Shown: positions 10,361 through 24,480 of the stretch, piece by piece
Numbering within the stretch: the first letter of the stretch is position 1
How the letters are laid out: the number at the start of each line of letters is the position of its first letter
From: Rhinopithecus roxellana
Lineage: Eukaryota; Chordata; Mammalia; Primates; Cercopithecidae
Direction: 5' to 3'
NCBI RefSeq assembly: GCF_007565055.1
Contig: NC_044554.1
Location: 140,677,463-140,741,462 of the forward strand
DNA length: 64,000 nt
Position numbers and translations under genes: made by a program
Notes under the pieces: model-generated
Databases searched by the model: none
The model's input: only the letters and a program-made list of their open reading frames with translations
Told to the model about the DNA's origin: nothing

Positions 10361-10824
10361 CACAACACTAGCCTTCAAACCCAGTTTTGTCTGACATCAA
10401 ATTATGTGTTCTCAGACACTGCAAAATGGCCCTGTGCCATTTATCCTTCTGTCTCATACAAAGAGGGTAATTATCAATAAGTGGCTGGGCCTCCCAAAAT
10501 AGAGCCAATCTAACACAGGGCTCAGGACAGAAGTAAAAGCTAATCTCAGCATGACAAATGGGCAAGAGGGCTAGCGTGTAATCTAAATTTGCCTAAAAAT
10601 AAATTGACTATACACCTGTGAGGAGGTCAAGTCTCTCTCCCCTTTCATGACCGAGATATTACATTATTTGAATCCTGGATTCTAGCTTTTCCTATTTTGG
10701 AAACATGACTAAGAATCTGTTTATCAATCTTCATTAAAAACATAAACAAATTATTACTGGTTTGACCTTTGTTATCACTTATTGTGCCACAGTTCTGGTC
10801 CAGCTACTCTGCTATAAACAGCAG
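10361..10824. other. Single-copy-like DNA
   Basis: Nothing recognisable. The 65-codon minus-strand frame at 10368-10565 has no motif. Confidence 0.35.
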
Positions 10825-10915
10825 TAATTTGTCTCCCTCTGAGGCTTATTTTGAGGATTAAATGAGTTAATACTTGTATACTATTTACAGTAGGCACTAA
10901 AAATCCATTATTCAG
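10825..10915 (+). mobile_element. MIR SINE fragment
   Basis: The sense MIR core 'ttgaggattaaatgagttaa' continues into 'ggcactaaaaatccatta'. It abuts an oppositely oriented MIR. Confidence 0.8.
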
Positions 10916-10924
10916 TATGATGCT

Positions 10925-11120
10925 GATTATTGTCTCAATAAATCCTACAACAAGATTTTGAGGTGGGATTCTACTTTTTCAAGTGAGAAAGCTGAGGCTC
11001 AGGTAGTTTATGTTACATTACGAAGGCCGTGCCACTAATAAGTAGAAAACAGGGCTGGGATTCCACACCGTCAAATATTTGCCTGCGAAACCGAAGCTCT
11101 TTCCACGAAGTCACACCACA
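10925..11120 (-). mobile_element. MIR SINE, nearly complete
   Basis: The antisense MIR is well preserved: 'gagaaagctgaggctcagg', 'gccactaataagtagaaaac', 'agggctgggattccacaccg' and 'aagctctttccacga'. It retains the tRNA-derived region. Confidence 0.9.
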
Positions 11121-11929
11121 TACCTCACTCCAGTGGAAGAAATTGCAGACCAGGTCTAAACGTTATGCACATTGGTCCTTATTGAAAAGAACAAATTCAC
11201 CGTAATTTTGCAACTCCTTACAATGCCAGCTGCTATAAACAGTACGAAATTTATGAAAGTTTGGAAAGGTTCCCACCATAATAACACAGTATTTTTCAAA
11301 AATAATTTACATGCTATATAACACGTGTTATATATAGCAAATAAAAAGCTAATCCTAAGTGACAATATGTGGGCAGATAATGAATCATTTGGAAATATCA
11401 CGTAGATTTCACATAGAAAATATTGTTATCCATGAAAAGCCCAGGAGTTTCTTAACCCTTTGCTGTTCCATGGAACCATAGCAGAAAGCACTGATAGACT
11501 AATACGTAATAAGCTTAATTCTCTAAAGGGCAGGAGTGAGAGCTTTCTATCCTATAACAACAGTTTGGATGACTTTATATCAAGAGTGAGGAAGAAAATT
11601 ATACTCCTCTCCCACATATCAAGGGAAATGCTTCCCATGGAGTGACTCAGCCTGAAACCCTAAACAGGAGTGCGGTCACAGCATGCTGTAGGCAGCCACA
11701 GCAGGCTCCACATCAGCTGCCTTCTGCATTTGTAGGGACAACACAGAGCAGAGGCTGCCAATTACACCAGAAGCTTCTACCTTGTGAGAAGAGTCTAATC
11801 TTGTGGCAGAGAAACAGACACTGACTCTTCATGCTCCAAAATGTGGCTCTTTTCTACTTGATCATTAACAATATGTTCAAACAGCCAGAAGAACACTCTC
11901 CCTCTCTAGTAAGATAATAATTGTAAACT
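11121..11929. other. Unique DNA including a GC-richer patch at 11.62-11.83 kb
   Basis: The stretch at about 11620-11830 is visibly richer in G and C than its surroundings and matches no repeat I recognise. Its short open frames (11460-11645, 11642-11824) have no recognisable protein. It could be an old exon-like relic, an unassigned repeat or conserved noncoding DNA. Confidence 0.35.
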
Positions 11930-12130
11930 GTCATATCACTAGCAATTTGCCAGGCATGGCCCTCATTACTTCATATATATGAATTCATTCAACTTAATAC
12001 TTACAGCACTGGACATATTTTTTCCCATATAAAACACAGATATGTTAAGTTACTCAAAGTCAGATATCTGAAGTATGGTAGGAGCAGTATTTAAACACAA
12101 GCTGTCTGGTATGCTAGATACCTATCCAGG
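11930..12130 (-). mobile_element. MIR SINE
   Basis: 'gccaggcatggccctcatta', 'attcattcaacttaatactt', 'gttaagttactcaaagtcag' and 'taggagcagtatttaaacac' form an antisense MIR in the right order. Confidence 0.75.
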
Positions 12131-13421
12131 AATGTTGTGCCAGTATCACCCTACTTATCCTTAATTATTTTTAAGAAAAGCATAGCATTTAGGAGAACAA
12201 TCATAGTTACAAGGTGCATTCTGGCAATTGTGGAGAAAATGTAAAATCAGATAACTTGAGACAATTATCTTTATGGTATTCTCTAGGTCCAACATTGAAT
12301 GATTTGGTTTTGCTGGAATTGGGGTCCCAGGAGCTCACTCATCTTGCCCAAGAGTTCCACAGCCCCACCTTATCCCAAGAAAGCAAATTAAACACTTCTT
12401 TGATACATACGAAATATAATCTTAGCATGTTGCAAATTTAACTTTAAATCAATAACTTGTTTTTTTAGACTTCTTTAATGCATACAAAGAAATTCTTGTT
12501 AAAAATACAAATCAATTAAAATCAAGAAAGTGAATGCAATGTATCATTTTTCTAATAGAGTATGGAGAAATGTCACTTACCAATACTGTGTTACAACATG
12601 AAAAGTTTAGTCTTTAAAGCCCCCGATAAACTGATCATGCATGTTGAACAGCATGAAAAATCAATGACTTCTACAATCTTCAGGATGATGTTTGTTTCCC
12701 ATTATATTTTGGCACTGGCAATTTATCACACAAGAATACGTTCTAATCATGATATTCTTTGCTTCCTAATTATACAGGAAAGTCCTTGGAGCAGTAAATC
12801 TAGCACTTTTCATGTTGTCTTCGTTATTTAAAAAGACTGTAATAATCTTGGAATTGGCACTTTTTAAAAAAAAGTTACAGTTCATCTGTTAATTTGTCTT
12901 CTCATTGAATCCATTTTAATAATGCTGTTACACTCAGTGTGACATTTCATATTACCAATTTACTGAACATCCATTGATGTTTGTCTCAGTATAAGTTTTA
13001 CACTTATGATAATTTTTGTTACCACTTGTTTTAGGAATTTTCACAAATTTATTACTAATTTGTGCATTTTTATGATATAATTAAATGCATCACCATATTC
13101 ATTAGCCAATAAAATATAAGTAGCAGCCTATAATACATTTAATAATTTAGTAGAAATGTGTTTCTGCTAATCAATTCAAATGGAATTTCTTTCTATAGCT
13201 GAGCAATAGCAATTATGAATAATGTTAGCTATCACAGCAATAATTTGCATATTTTATATTAATGTTTCATATAATACAGGAACTTTTCTTATGACTACTC
13301 AAACCTGGAAAATATATTTTAATAAACAAGCCAAATTCAACATAACCTAAGCCAAACTCAGTGTTTTCTTTACTTGACAGATACCATCATAATCCCTTCT
13401 TTTAAAGCTGGAGGAAAATTT
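12131..13421. other. Single-copy-like AT-rich DNA
   Basis: No family or gene recognised over about 1.3 kb. The 89-codon plus-strand frame at 12562-12831 shows no domain. Confidence 0.4.
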
Positions 13422-13424
13422 CAG

Positions 13425-13459
13425 ATCTCTCTCTCTCTTCATCTCTCTCTCTCTCTGTC
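13425..13459. repeat. (CT)n microsatellite
   Basis: Two CT runs are separated by 'ttcat'. Confidence 0.9.
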
Positions 13460-13539
13460 AGTTGTTGTATTTTATTATTTTCCAAGATATCCTCTGTTAA
13501 TTTCAATGTGATAAAATCTGAATCCTCACTTTTTCAGTC

Positions 13540-14150
13540 GTCTTCCATAATCTATGTTATACAGTCTATGCCAACACCCTGCTAACTAGTCTCTAGTATC
13601 TTTCCATCACATATACCATCTTCTCAGTCATCAAAGTAAACTTCTCAAAGCATAACATTGTTTCTGTCACTCTACCACTTATAACTGTACAATGACTTCA
13701 TTGTTTGACTCAAGTATGGCATATTTTGATACCATTTCATTTTTATAGACTTCACTCTCTCCCTTAAATTGTAATGGGCTTAATGTGCCTCACCTATCCT
13801 TCCTTAAATTTATGCTAAATTTTCCTTTTTATCCATATCACTTCCTTTGTCATTTACCTTAAACCTAATTTTTAAATATTTGTTTCAAATCCTGCCTCGT
13901 GTATGAAGACTTCCCTTTCCTTTCCTATCTCCAGTGGAATTGTAAAACCCAAAATAACCTTAAAGTCTGCTTGTATCACATACAACATTCTGGCTAGACA
14001 TAGAATTATTTTTCTATTAGTTTCTAGCCTTTTTTAAACTGTAAATTCCCTGAAGGGAGGACACATATTTCTTCATATTTGCATCTCCTGCAGCACCATG
14101 CAGAAAACTCACTCTAAAGAAGATGCTCAGAAATATTTACTTCATGATTA
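13540..14150 (+). mobile_element. L2 LINE 3' fragment
   Basis: The diagnostic L2 order is present: 'ctgctaactagtctctagta', then 'catcaaagtaaacttctcaa', and the 3' end 'gtaaattccctgaagggagg' running into 'gatgctcagaaatattt'. It is diverged but contiguous. Confidence 0.75.
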
Positions 14151-14303
14151 GGTTACCACAGCAGCAAAGAGCAGAGCATATGGAAATTTGAAATCATAGG
14201 CTAATCAATTTTTAACCAATTTAAAAAGTATTGAGTATAAGACTGCAAGTGAAAAAGAAGAATTAGGCCATTCTGAACTAAATTTTCTTTATTTTTCTTG
14301 TTC

Positions 14304-14560
14304 TTTTTTTTTTTTTTTTGGCAGGTTCTGGCTCTGTCAGTCATGGTAGAGTGCAGTGGCACAATGACTCACTGAAGCCTCAACCTCCTGGGCTCAAGCA
14401 ATCTTCTCACCTCAGCCTCCCGAGTAGCTGGGATTACATCTGCATGTCACCATACTGGGCTAATTTTTTTTTTCCCACAGAGACAGGGTCTCACTGTTTT
14501 GCCCAGTCTAGTCATGAACTGCTGAGCTCAAGCAATCCTTCTGCCTACGCCTCCCAAACC
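14304..14560 (-). mobile_element. AluJ-like SINE
   Basis: Antisense Alu with its T16 tail complement at 14304-14319 and a middle T-run near 14465-14473. 'cctgggctcaagcaatct' and 'gagctcaagcaatccttc' are typical of the oldest subfamily (AluJ). The Alu 5' end is truncated after 'cgcctcccaaa'. I see no clear target duplication. A short chance open frame crosses it. Confidence 0.95.
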
Positions 14561-15617
14561 TAAATGTAAATATTCGTAATATGATAAATGCATATATTAT
14601 ACATTCAGAGGCCCTAAACAGTTTTGAGTGTGAGAACCATATGTTGATGGCAAAATTTCCAAATATCATATATTTTGTAATCATATTTTTATTATTATTG
14701 ACTCAGTCAATAGTCATAGGCATTTTCCTAAAAGTTTTTAAAAATGCCCATGAAATCATAGATTTTGAACTTCCTTACAAATACCCAGAAGCATTCTCAT
14801 ACCCTCATTCAATCCACAGATTAGGAAGGTTCTAGAATACCTTTGAAACTAGTCTTTTCAGATAATATACATGAAGCATTTATTAGTGTTCCCAGCTCAT
14901 AATATGTACTCTATAAATGTGAGTGATAGTATTCACCACTACCACCAAATCTATCTTCATGTTCTAAGTCCCAATATGTGTTTAACCCCTTTCTCTGCTT
15001 CTACTTTATAATATCATTCAACTCATTCCTGATACACAACTCTTATATCCCACAACATCTTTCTGCACAAGTCGCCCAGATGCCTTAATTTTTACCTCTT
15101 TCACTATCATGTGCTGTTTGGTTCTTTTTCTCCTTTCCACTACTTTCATTTTATTCTCCCTGTCACCATGTCATTCTTTCTATTCTTACTCTTCTTACTG
15201 CATTCTCTCTATATTGCTTTTTCTGTACTCATCATTTTCCAAGCCTTTTGGTGCTTGCTATTAATCAGTTGCTTCTTTTCCTCTCTTCAACACATGAATC
15301 AACTGCTGTTCATATTTATAGTTGAAAGTCACTTTATGAAATAGATGTATTCCTGATCATCTAGGGTTAAAAAAATTTCTTATAAATAAAAGATTACTCT
15401 ACATATGCAAAGAAACAATATTAAAAAAAAACTTACAGTGAAGTGAATGATCATAGCCTATCACTTATACCAATGCACACACTAAAAAAGTTGTTCTATC
15501 CTAACTTGAGGTCCTGACACCTCTTTCTTTTACAAACTCTGATTCTAATTCCATAATGTATCTATGACTCCCTACTGCCTACTCTCTTTTGAAATGCTAG
15601 GTTATCAAACAGAAACA
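14561..15617. other. Single-copy-like AT-rich DNA
   Basis: Pyrimidine-rich stretches at 14.95-15.35 kb might be eroded L2. Nothing can be called confidently. Confidence 0.35.

Positions 15618-15652
<35 letters not shown>
15618..15652. repeat. (AC)17 microsatellite
   Basis: An uninterrupted AC run of about 35 bases, likely polymorphic. Overlapping open frames on both strands of about 105 codons are artefacts of it. Confidence 0.97.
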
Positions 15653-17817
<2,165 letters not shown>

Positions 17818-18129
17818 GGCCAGGCAGGTGGCTAATGCCTATAATCCCCGCACACTGGGAGGCTGAGACAGGAGGATGGAATGAGCCCAGGTGTTTGAGA
17901 CCAACCTGGACAACATAATGAGACCCCATTCTCTACAAAACATTTTTTTAAAAAAATTAGTTGGATGTAGTGGTGCACATCTGTGGTCTCAGCTACTCCG
18001 GGGGAATAGTGGAGGAGCTGAGGTGGGAGAGTCGCTGGAGCCCAGGAGGTTGAGACTGCAGTGAACTGTGATCATGCTGCTGTACTCCAGCCTGGGCAAC
18101 AGAGCAAGACCCAGTCTCAAAAAAAAAAA
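17818..18129 (+). mobile_element. AluJ-like SINE, full length
   Basis: A complete sense Alu from 'ggccaggcaggtggc' to its A tail. The high divergence and the 'gagcccaggtgtttgagacc' form point to AluJ. The target duplication 'aaaggatta' is seen at 17808-17816 and 18127-18135. Confidence 0.95.
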
Positions 18130-18299
18130 GGATTAGATGTATATATATACCAAGACATCACACTGTACCCTATAAATATATACAATTATTATTTGTTAGT
18201 TAAATGTTAATAACTTTTTTTTTTAAAGTCAAGGATTAAGTGAGACAGAATAAGTTTTTAATTGCCAACAATGCAAAAATTTTAACTGGTGATAACAAC

Positions 18300-18400
18300 A
18301 GTTTATTTGTTTATTCAAATATTTTTTGAGCCTTGCTGTCTGCCAGAAAGCTTTCTAGGCAATGAAGATAGATCAAAGATCAAAACATATAAAAAATGAA
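18300..18400 (-). mobile_element. L2 3'-end fragment
   Basis: 'tattcaaatattttttgagc' followed by 'gtctgccagaaagctttcta' matches the antisense terminal part of L2. It is short and diverged. Confidence 0.5.
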
Positions 18401-18404
18401 AATA

Positions 18405-18600
18405 ATGTTACTCCAACAATGTATCAGCTTTATTGAGAACTTACAGTTAGCAAAAGGCACTCTCCTAATCACATTACTGTGTTAGGTCATTCAATCTTCA
18501 GAAAGCAACTCTGTGAGGTAGGTGCTAATAGTCTCCCCTTTTGACAAATGGAGAAAGTGACACTGGTGACTGAATCTGGTAGGTGTAGCACAGACTATTC
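18405..18600 (-). mobile_element. MIR SINE
   Basis: 'ttattgagaacttacagtta', 'gcaactctgtgaggtaggtg' and 'caaatggagaaagtgacac' form an antisense MIR in order. Confidence 0.8.
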
Positions 18601-19414
18601 CACCCAGTATCCCTTCTCTTTTGCTTACTTGGTAACAAGAAAGATGGTGAAAATAAATCTGTTTAAATGACTGAATTCCCCAGGTTCCTTACATGAAGAA
18701 GTGGCCAATGAGATGTAAGTAGATGTTGGTGAAGCATATAGAAAAGTTCTGTTAGAGGAAATAGTTGCTGGCAAGTGCCCTTTAAAGCAACCTTTTATTC
18801 TTTTCCTCCACCTTACTACCTGAAATGGTGACATGTTGGCTGCAAATCCAGAAGTTTCTTGTACTAAATAGATAACTTTAATATGGAAGCTATGTGTTAA
18901 GGATAGGAGGTCCACATAAACTAGACAGAGGTAAGCCAATAACTAATTAGGGAACAAATTTGGTCCACCACCTGTTTTTGTAAGTATAGGTGATTGGAGC
19001 ACACATCCATAAGAGAAACCAGCAATAGGTTGTTTTTGAAGGGATTTCAATACTAAATAAAGAGGCTTGGGCATTATCCTCAGGGGAAATAAGATACAAC
19101 AAAAGGACTACAAAAAAAACCCACAAACCTGATCATTCTTACATTTCTGAAATGTCAGTATTTTCAATGAGTTCCTTTCTCTCTCACTTGCATTTTTGTG
19201 ATAGCTTCTTAACTCACTCCCTGAGGTCTCGCCCTTTCTTAACATGGCCATTTCCCAAACCCCCTTGGTGTCCTTGGATGGTCATGAACTAGGATGATTC
19301 CTGAGGCCTGTCTGACAAATTACCAATAAGTTAATTAATAAATTATAATTTTAATAATTGTCTTAATTATATCTTTCCACCTGGAAACCTGCTCTGAAAT
19401 TTATTAAAACCCCC
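18601..19414. other. Single-copy-like DNA
   Basis: No repeat recognised. The 104-codon minus-strand frame at 18625-18939 has no recognisable domain, no start context of note and no splice sites I would defend. Confidence 0.4.
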
Positions 19415-19696
19415 AGCTGGGCACAGTGGCTCAAGCCTGTAATCCCAGCACTTTGGGAGGCCAAAGGCAGGGGAATCACTTGAGCTCAGGAGTTCTAGAC
19501 CAGCCTGGGCAATGTGGAGAAACCCCGTCTCTACCAAAAATTCAAAAATTAGCTGGGCATGATAGCATGTGCCTGTAGTCCCAGCTACTCAGGAGGCTGA
19601 GGTGGGAGGATTGCATGGGCCCAGGAGGTAGAGGTTGCAGTGAGCTTTGATTGCACCACTGTACTCCATCCTCAGTGACAGAGCAAGGCCCTGTAT

Positions 19697-19747
<51 letters not shown>

Positions 19748-19763
19748 GAAAAGGAAGGAAGAA
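19415..19763 (+). mobile_element. AluS/AluJ-type SINE with long A tail
   Basis: Full-length sense Alu starting 'agctgggcacagtggc'. Its tail is A30 (19698-19727) followed by GAAAA repeats to about 19763. The poly-A and poly-GAAAA give chance open frames on both strands. Confidence 0.95.
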
Positions 19764-20104
19764 AAATATCCCCCAATTCATTATGAGAAATTTAAATTTA
19801 AAATGACTGGTGAACTGTCATCCTTAGATCTGTACAGGAATGCTAACCATGTATCAAGGCTCACTTGGTTATTTAATTTAAAATTGTACACTCCTACAGA
19901 CCATCCCTTCATTCATTTTTTTATTTGTTTTGAATATAATATTTTAATATCAAATACTTCACTTAAGTATATTATTTAACATTTGTCTCCACACACTACA
20001 ATTAGGGGAAATGTAAGTTGTTTTGAGCCTTAATGGAATTTCACAAAAAGGACAAAGCAACTAAAAGTACTAGGTTTTCCCTTGATTTTCATCCAAACTG
20101 TATG
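19764..20104. other. AT-rich single-copy-like DNA
   Basis: Nothing recognisable. Confidence 0.35.
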
Positions 20105-20255
20105 TTAGATTCTGCATCACCATCCTGTGCTACACTCCATGATGCAAGCCCCATGGAGGGCAGGGATTTTTATTCATTTATTCACTGCTGTTTTCCCAGT
20201 GCTTAGAAGAGTGCTTGGTATATAGTTTCAGGTCAATAAATATTTCTTGAATGAA
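20105..20255 (+). mobile_element. L2 3' end
   Basis: 'atggagggcagggattttta', 'cccagtgcttagaagagtgc' and 'caataaatatttcttgaatg' are the classic terminal part of L2. Confidence 0.85.
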
Positions 20256-21610
20256 TTCACTTATTTCCTTTTTGTTCATAAAGAAAAGGTTGAGTGGAAG
20301 AATTAATTAGAAGGAGGCCCTGAGGTTGAGAAAGAGAAAATAGTGCATAAAGGAGACAAGAACAGAAGTCACTCTGGGCTTCAGTTTTCCTAGGGACTAC
20401 ATCCATTTTCTTCAACTGAATGGGCATTAAAAAAAAAAAAAAAAAAAAAGTGCACTTTCAGGGTACCAAGCTTTTAGAGTTGAAAATGGATGTCATTATT
20501 TCACATTTTGTGAATTTTTTTTAACTAACTCCATATAAATACGCATCATTCCCAAGGGACGCCCTGTGATGTCAGCTAACCAATTTACCATAACAACACT
20601 TACACATGACCACCAAGTATATTTTAAATTATTTATCAATATCTAACAAAAATACTACTTAACTTTCTTTCATTTAGCATGACCTGGTCAACTTAGGTCT
20701 TCACTTTTTGTTACAAGAAAAGCTTCTCAGGATTGATCTACCCCATTTGCATTTTGACATGTGATATTTACAAAATAATGGTATCTCTGAGGGGCTCACA
20801 GTAAATTTACTTTGGCTGTTGGATTTTGTTTATTCCAATACCAAAATGCTTTGAATAAATCCTCTCTTTCTCACCTTTCTTCTAGTGTAAGCCATTGATT
20901 TCTCATCATTCTCATAGTTCTAACCCTCATCATGTGATGTAACATGTAGCTAAATAGTAAAAATAAGGGTGGGGTTCAAGTGAATAATTTTTTCTTAGTC
21001 AAATCTTTTTACTATTTGAATTGGTGTACACAAACCTATGAAAAGATAAATGTTTCATGTATAATTTTAAATACAGAGGCACAGCTATATCTCATGCCTC
21101 AGAAGGTAATGAAAATGATGGCAGCACATTCTTACAGTCTCCACCTCTTCATAAATGGGTAGAAAGAATGTGACAATATTCATCTGAGATTCCCTGTGGT
21201 GCATTCACAAATCTCCTCTTCCCCTGCAGAATTCTTTCTTTAGGCACATAAAATGAGCGTCAGGAGGGATGTACTTTGCTGGCTTTTAGCAAGCAGTCTA
21301 ATTCTGGCTTTCTCTTCTAGTCAGTGGATGTGCCGCTTTGCTTAGTTTGTAGCAGGAAATAATTACGTTGGAAGAGTTGAAAAAGACTCTTTGGGCCATT
21401 GTACCTGGGCTAAAACACAATCCCTATAATTAGGGGAGAAATCAACCTCCTCATGAAGAAGCCATTAGGCAATATCTAGATGAGTCAATCTGTTGGGTTG
21501 GATGCGCTATCTGTGAGTCATATCAAGTGTAAATTTATAAGTAATTATTAGAAGTCAATATGCCATGACTTCAATCATTGAAGAGAAGTTAATAAACATT
21601 AATACACACT
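20256..21610. other. Single-copy-like DNA with an A21 run
   Basis: A21 at 20429-20449 follows no recognisable Alu. Nothing else can be assigned. Confidence 0.4.
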
Positions 21611-21866
21611 GGGTCAGATGCAGTGGCTCATGCCTGTAATCCCAGCACTTTGGGAGGCGGAGGCAGGTGGATCACGAGGTCAGGAGATCGAGACCATCCT
21701 GGCTAACACTGTGAAACCCTGTCTCTACTAAAAATACAAAAAAATTAGCCGGGAGTGGTAGCGGGCATCTGTAGCCCCAACTACTCTCTACTCGCTACTA
21801 GGGAGGCTGAGGCAGGAGAATGGCAAACCTGGGAGGCAGCGCTTGCAGTGAAAAAAAAAAAAAAAA
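21611..21866 (+). mobile_element. AluY/S-type SINE with right-arm deletion
   Basis: The left arm and the start of the right arm are young-looking ('gaggtcaggagatcgagacc', 'ccatcctggctaacac'). The sequence then runs from 'gcttgcagtga' directly into A16. About 50-60 bases of the right-arm end, the usual 'gctgagatc' to 'actccgtctc' part, are missing. A disordered 'actactctctactcgctact' patch lies at 21779-21800. The short flanking match 'acact' may be the target duplication. Confidence 0.95.
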
Positions 21867-22499
21867 GACACTGAAGAATATATAATATATGTATACTGTG
21901 TCTCAAGGGTCATAAACTCCAAACTGTAAGATTTCCAACAGAAAAAAAAAAATCCTAGGGATGGGAAAGGATGCAGAGCCAAAATAAAAACTATAGAATT
22001 GCTGAAGAAAAAGTAGGATGAAATTACATGGAATATAAATTCTATAGGTTAGTTTATAATTGCTTTTTCATTTAACCATAAAAAGAAGTCTAAATCTGAG
22101 ACCCAATGAATGGGATGCAAAGCATCATGCCAGACCCCGGGGATGCAGTGTTATGCTAAACGGATATGATACTTGAGCTATTAAATCGTGTTTAGTGGGA
22201 AAGAGCTATAATAACTAAACCAACTATGACCATAAATAAATGCATAAAAAAGGCAACAAAGTCTATAACACAACAGCAACTCCTTATTTCTTTTAAGAGA
22301 TTCAGAGAGCAATTCAGAGAGCAAGGTTTATTTAAACTAACTGATAAAAGTTAAATAATTGTAAACTTGAATGAAGATTAAAAACATTCTGAGCAGAAAC
22401 TTAGAAGTAAAGAAAAAAACCTACAAATATTATAAGATCTATAAAGAAGTCAGTTATGACTGGATCCTGGTAAGCAAGAAGTAGAGAACACAATTAGGC
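21867..22499. other. Single-copy-like DNA
   Basis: Nothing recognisable. Confidence 0.35.
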
Positions 22500-23060
22500 A
22501 GAAAAAATTAAAAAGAGCTACATAAGTGAGATTATTAGAGGCCATGTTAAGGACAGTACAATTTGTCGTAAGTAAATTATGAAACCATTGAAACATTTTT
22601 GTGCAGATTAACATGATTGACATATTTTAAGAAGTCCACTTTAATCAATGGATATGAAAAGGACAAGAATGGAAGAGGGAAGACCAATTAAGAGGCTGTT
22701 CCAATATTGTGTGAGAGCTCGTGGCTTTAGGGAATGGCAATAAAGATCAAGGTTAATAACTGAACTCAAGACATATTTTTGAAGTAGGACTTGATAATGA
22801 ATAGGATAAGTTCTGTGCAGAAAGAGGGGATCAAGAGTAACTTCTGTATTTTGGCTTGAGTGCTGGAAATGGAAAGGTAGAATTTAAACAATTTCCAAAT
22901 ACTAGAATAGAACCAGGATTGATGAGAACAGAAAACTCACTATATTGTTTTGGGATGTATTGAAGTTGAGATGATTATCATATATCTGAATTGAATGTAC
23001 TAGTAGATTTTGAGTTAAGCTTAGAGCTAAGATAAGAGATAGGTATAATATTGAGTTTCC
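22500..23060 (-). mobile_element. L2 LINE fragment
   Basis: Antisense L2: 'gaaaccattgaaacattttt', 'aagaagtccactttaatcaa', 'agaccaattaagaggctgtt' and 'gggatcaagagtaacttctg' occur in L2 order. Confidence 0.65.
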
Positions 23061-23604
23061 TGTATAGATGATATTTCAAGAATTGGGAATGGCTGTTTCC
23101 CTGATGTGGTGACAAAGAAGCTATGCCCCTAAGCTCTGCTTCAAGATAGAACTTGCCATTCAGGGCAAAGACTGCAATTAGCAGTCTGTACTTCTGACAG
23201 CCTGTACTTCTTCTTGTCTTCAGAAGTCAACTTAGGTTTTGAACTGAGGTCACATTTTTCCCAGACAAGAATCAATAACAAAAAGGTGATGGATGTACTA
23301 GGGCCATGATATTTCTGTCCGATGAAGACCCCTTAAATTGTCCTTTTTTGTTCCAGAGCTCCCCAGTGGGCTGGTTGAGAATTTATCAGGTCTGCACTGT
23401 GGTCTGAGGCTATTTCTGACCAACCCTGCATATCCCCTTCTCTTTTCACGAGCATCAGTTTTGTATTACAATCTGAAAGCTTTCCTTGCCCAACTCTGCT
23501 TGTTTTTTTCCCCTTTTTATGTTTCATAGGAATAATTATCTGATATGTGTTTGCATCCCTATCTCCATCTTGGTATTTGTTTCCTTGTGAAGAATCCCAC
23601 ATGT
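23061..23604. other. Single-copy-like DNA
   Basis: No named family. Overlapping opposite-strand frames at 23333-23632 show no protein motif. Confidence 0.35.
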
Positions 23605-23828
23605 CAGGATCCCAGTAGGAAACAGATGGCACACTTAAAATTGATAATTAAGAGTTTAATGAAAAGATTATTTAGGAAATGTGGACAGGTAAGGAAAGCT
23701 ATTAGAGACTAATGCAGTATCCTAAACTAGCAATAGTAGGAAACTTATTGAACCTCCTGAAGGGACTAAGGATGTTTTAGCTAACGAACCCCAGAGTAGC
23801 TGTATATAGGGGGTCATTTGATAGGAGC
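23605..23828. repeat. Ancient unassigned repeat, left part
   Basis: The motif 'aacagatggcacacttaaaa' followed by 'agagtttaatgaaaagatta' recurs in mammalian genomes in my memory, but I cannot name the family. It appears to continue at 24170-24480, interrupted by the LTR between. Confidence 0.4.
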
Positions 23829-24169
23829 AGCTATGATTTGAATATTTGTCCCCCTCATTGATATTGAAATTTAATTGCCATTGTAACAATATTAACAATT
23901 TGGACCTTTGAGGGGTATTTTGGCCAGGAGAGTTCCACCCTTCCAGATGGGACTAATGCCATTATAAAAGGGCAAGTTCAGCTTCCTTTGCACCTTTGCC
24001 CTTCCATCTTCCACCATGTGACGGTGCAGCAAGGAGGCCCTCACCAGATGCTGGCACCTAGATCTTGGATTTTCCAGCCTCCAGAACTGTTATAAAATAA
24101 ATTTCTGTTTATTATAAATTACACAGTATCAAGAATTCTGTTAAGAGCAGCACAAAATGGACTGAAACA
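23829..24169 (+). mobile_element. MaLR solo LTR (MST/MLT1-like)
   Basis: This starts 'agctatgatttgaatatttg', where MaLR LTRs start TGcTATGgTTTGAATgT. It contains the 'catgtgacggtgcagcaagg' and 'ccagcctccagaactgtta' blocks, then an AATAAA polyadenylation signal, and ends 'aaaatggactgaaaca'. Length about 341 bases suits a solo LTR. The 5-bp flanks 'ggagc' and 'ggagt' agree at four of five bases, as expected for an old ERVL-type target duplication. Confidence 0.9.
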
Positions 24170-24480
24170 GGAGTCATTTCATTTGATAACAGGACACATT
24201 TCTTTTTGGAGTGACCTAGCTGGGCATGAGGTGGAGTAATAAATTCTCTAATGTTATCTTTCTCCAAATCTCCATTCTCCTCCAGTGCCTCACACTGACC
24301 AAACCTCACCATAAGCCAGAGGACACAGACCACCACTGATCAGTCTCACCAATTTCAAACAATCCCTTGAGGTACAGAGCCTCAAGACAAGGATAATGGA
24401 GGATCTAAAGGGGAAAAATATACACTGTCCATCACATCTGGGGCAAGAGTATAGTGGAAGAAAGGCACACAACAAAACTC
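24170..24480. repeat. Ancient unassigned repeat, right part
   Basis: 'ctctaatgttatctttctcc', 'tccagtgcctcacactgacc' and 'ggggcaagagtatagtggaa' look like the continuation of the repeat at 23605-23828, split by the LTR. Confidence 0.4.

Noticed and set aside
10925..11120. tRNA-like promoter boxes in MIRs
   Set aside because: MIR 5' ends derive from a tRNA. They are too decayed to fold or be transcribed as tRNA.
23333..23632. Overlapping opposite-strand frames of 63 and 99 codons
   Set aside because: No protein family recognised, and the region grades into an ancient repeat.
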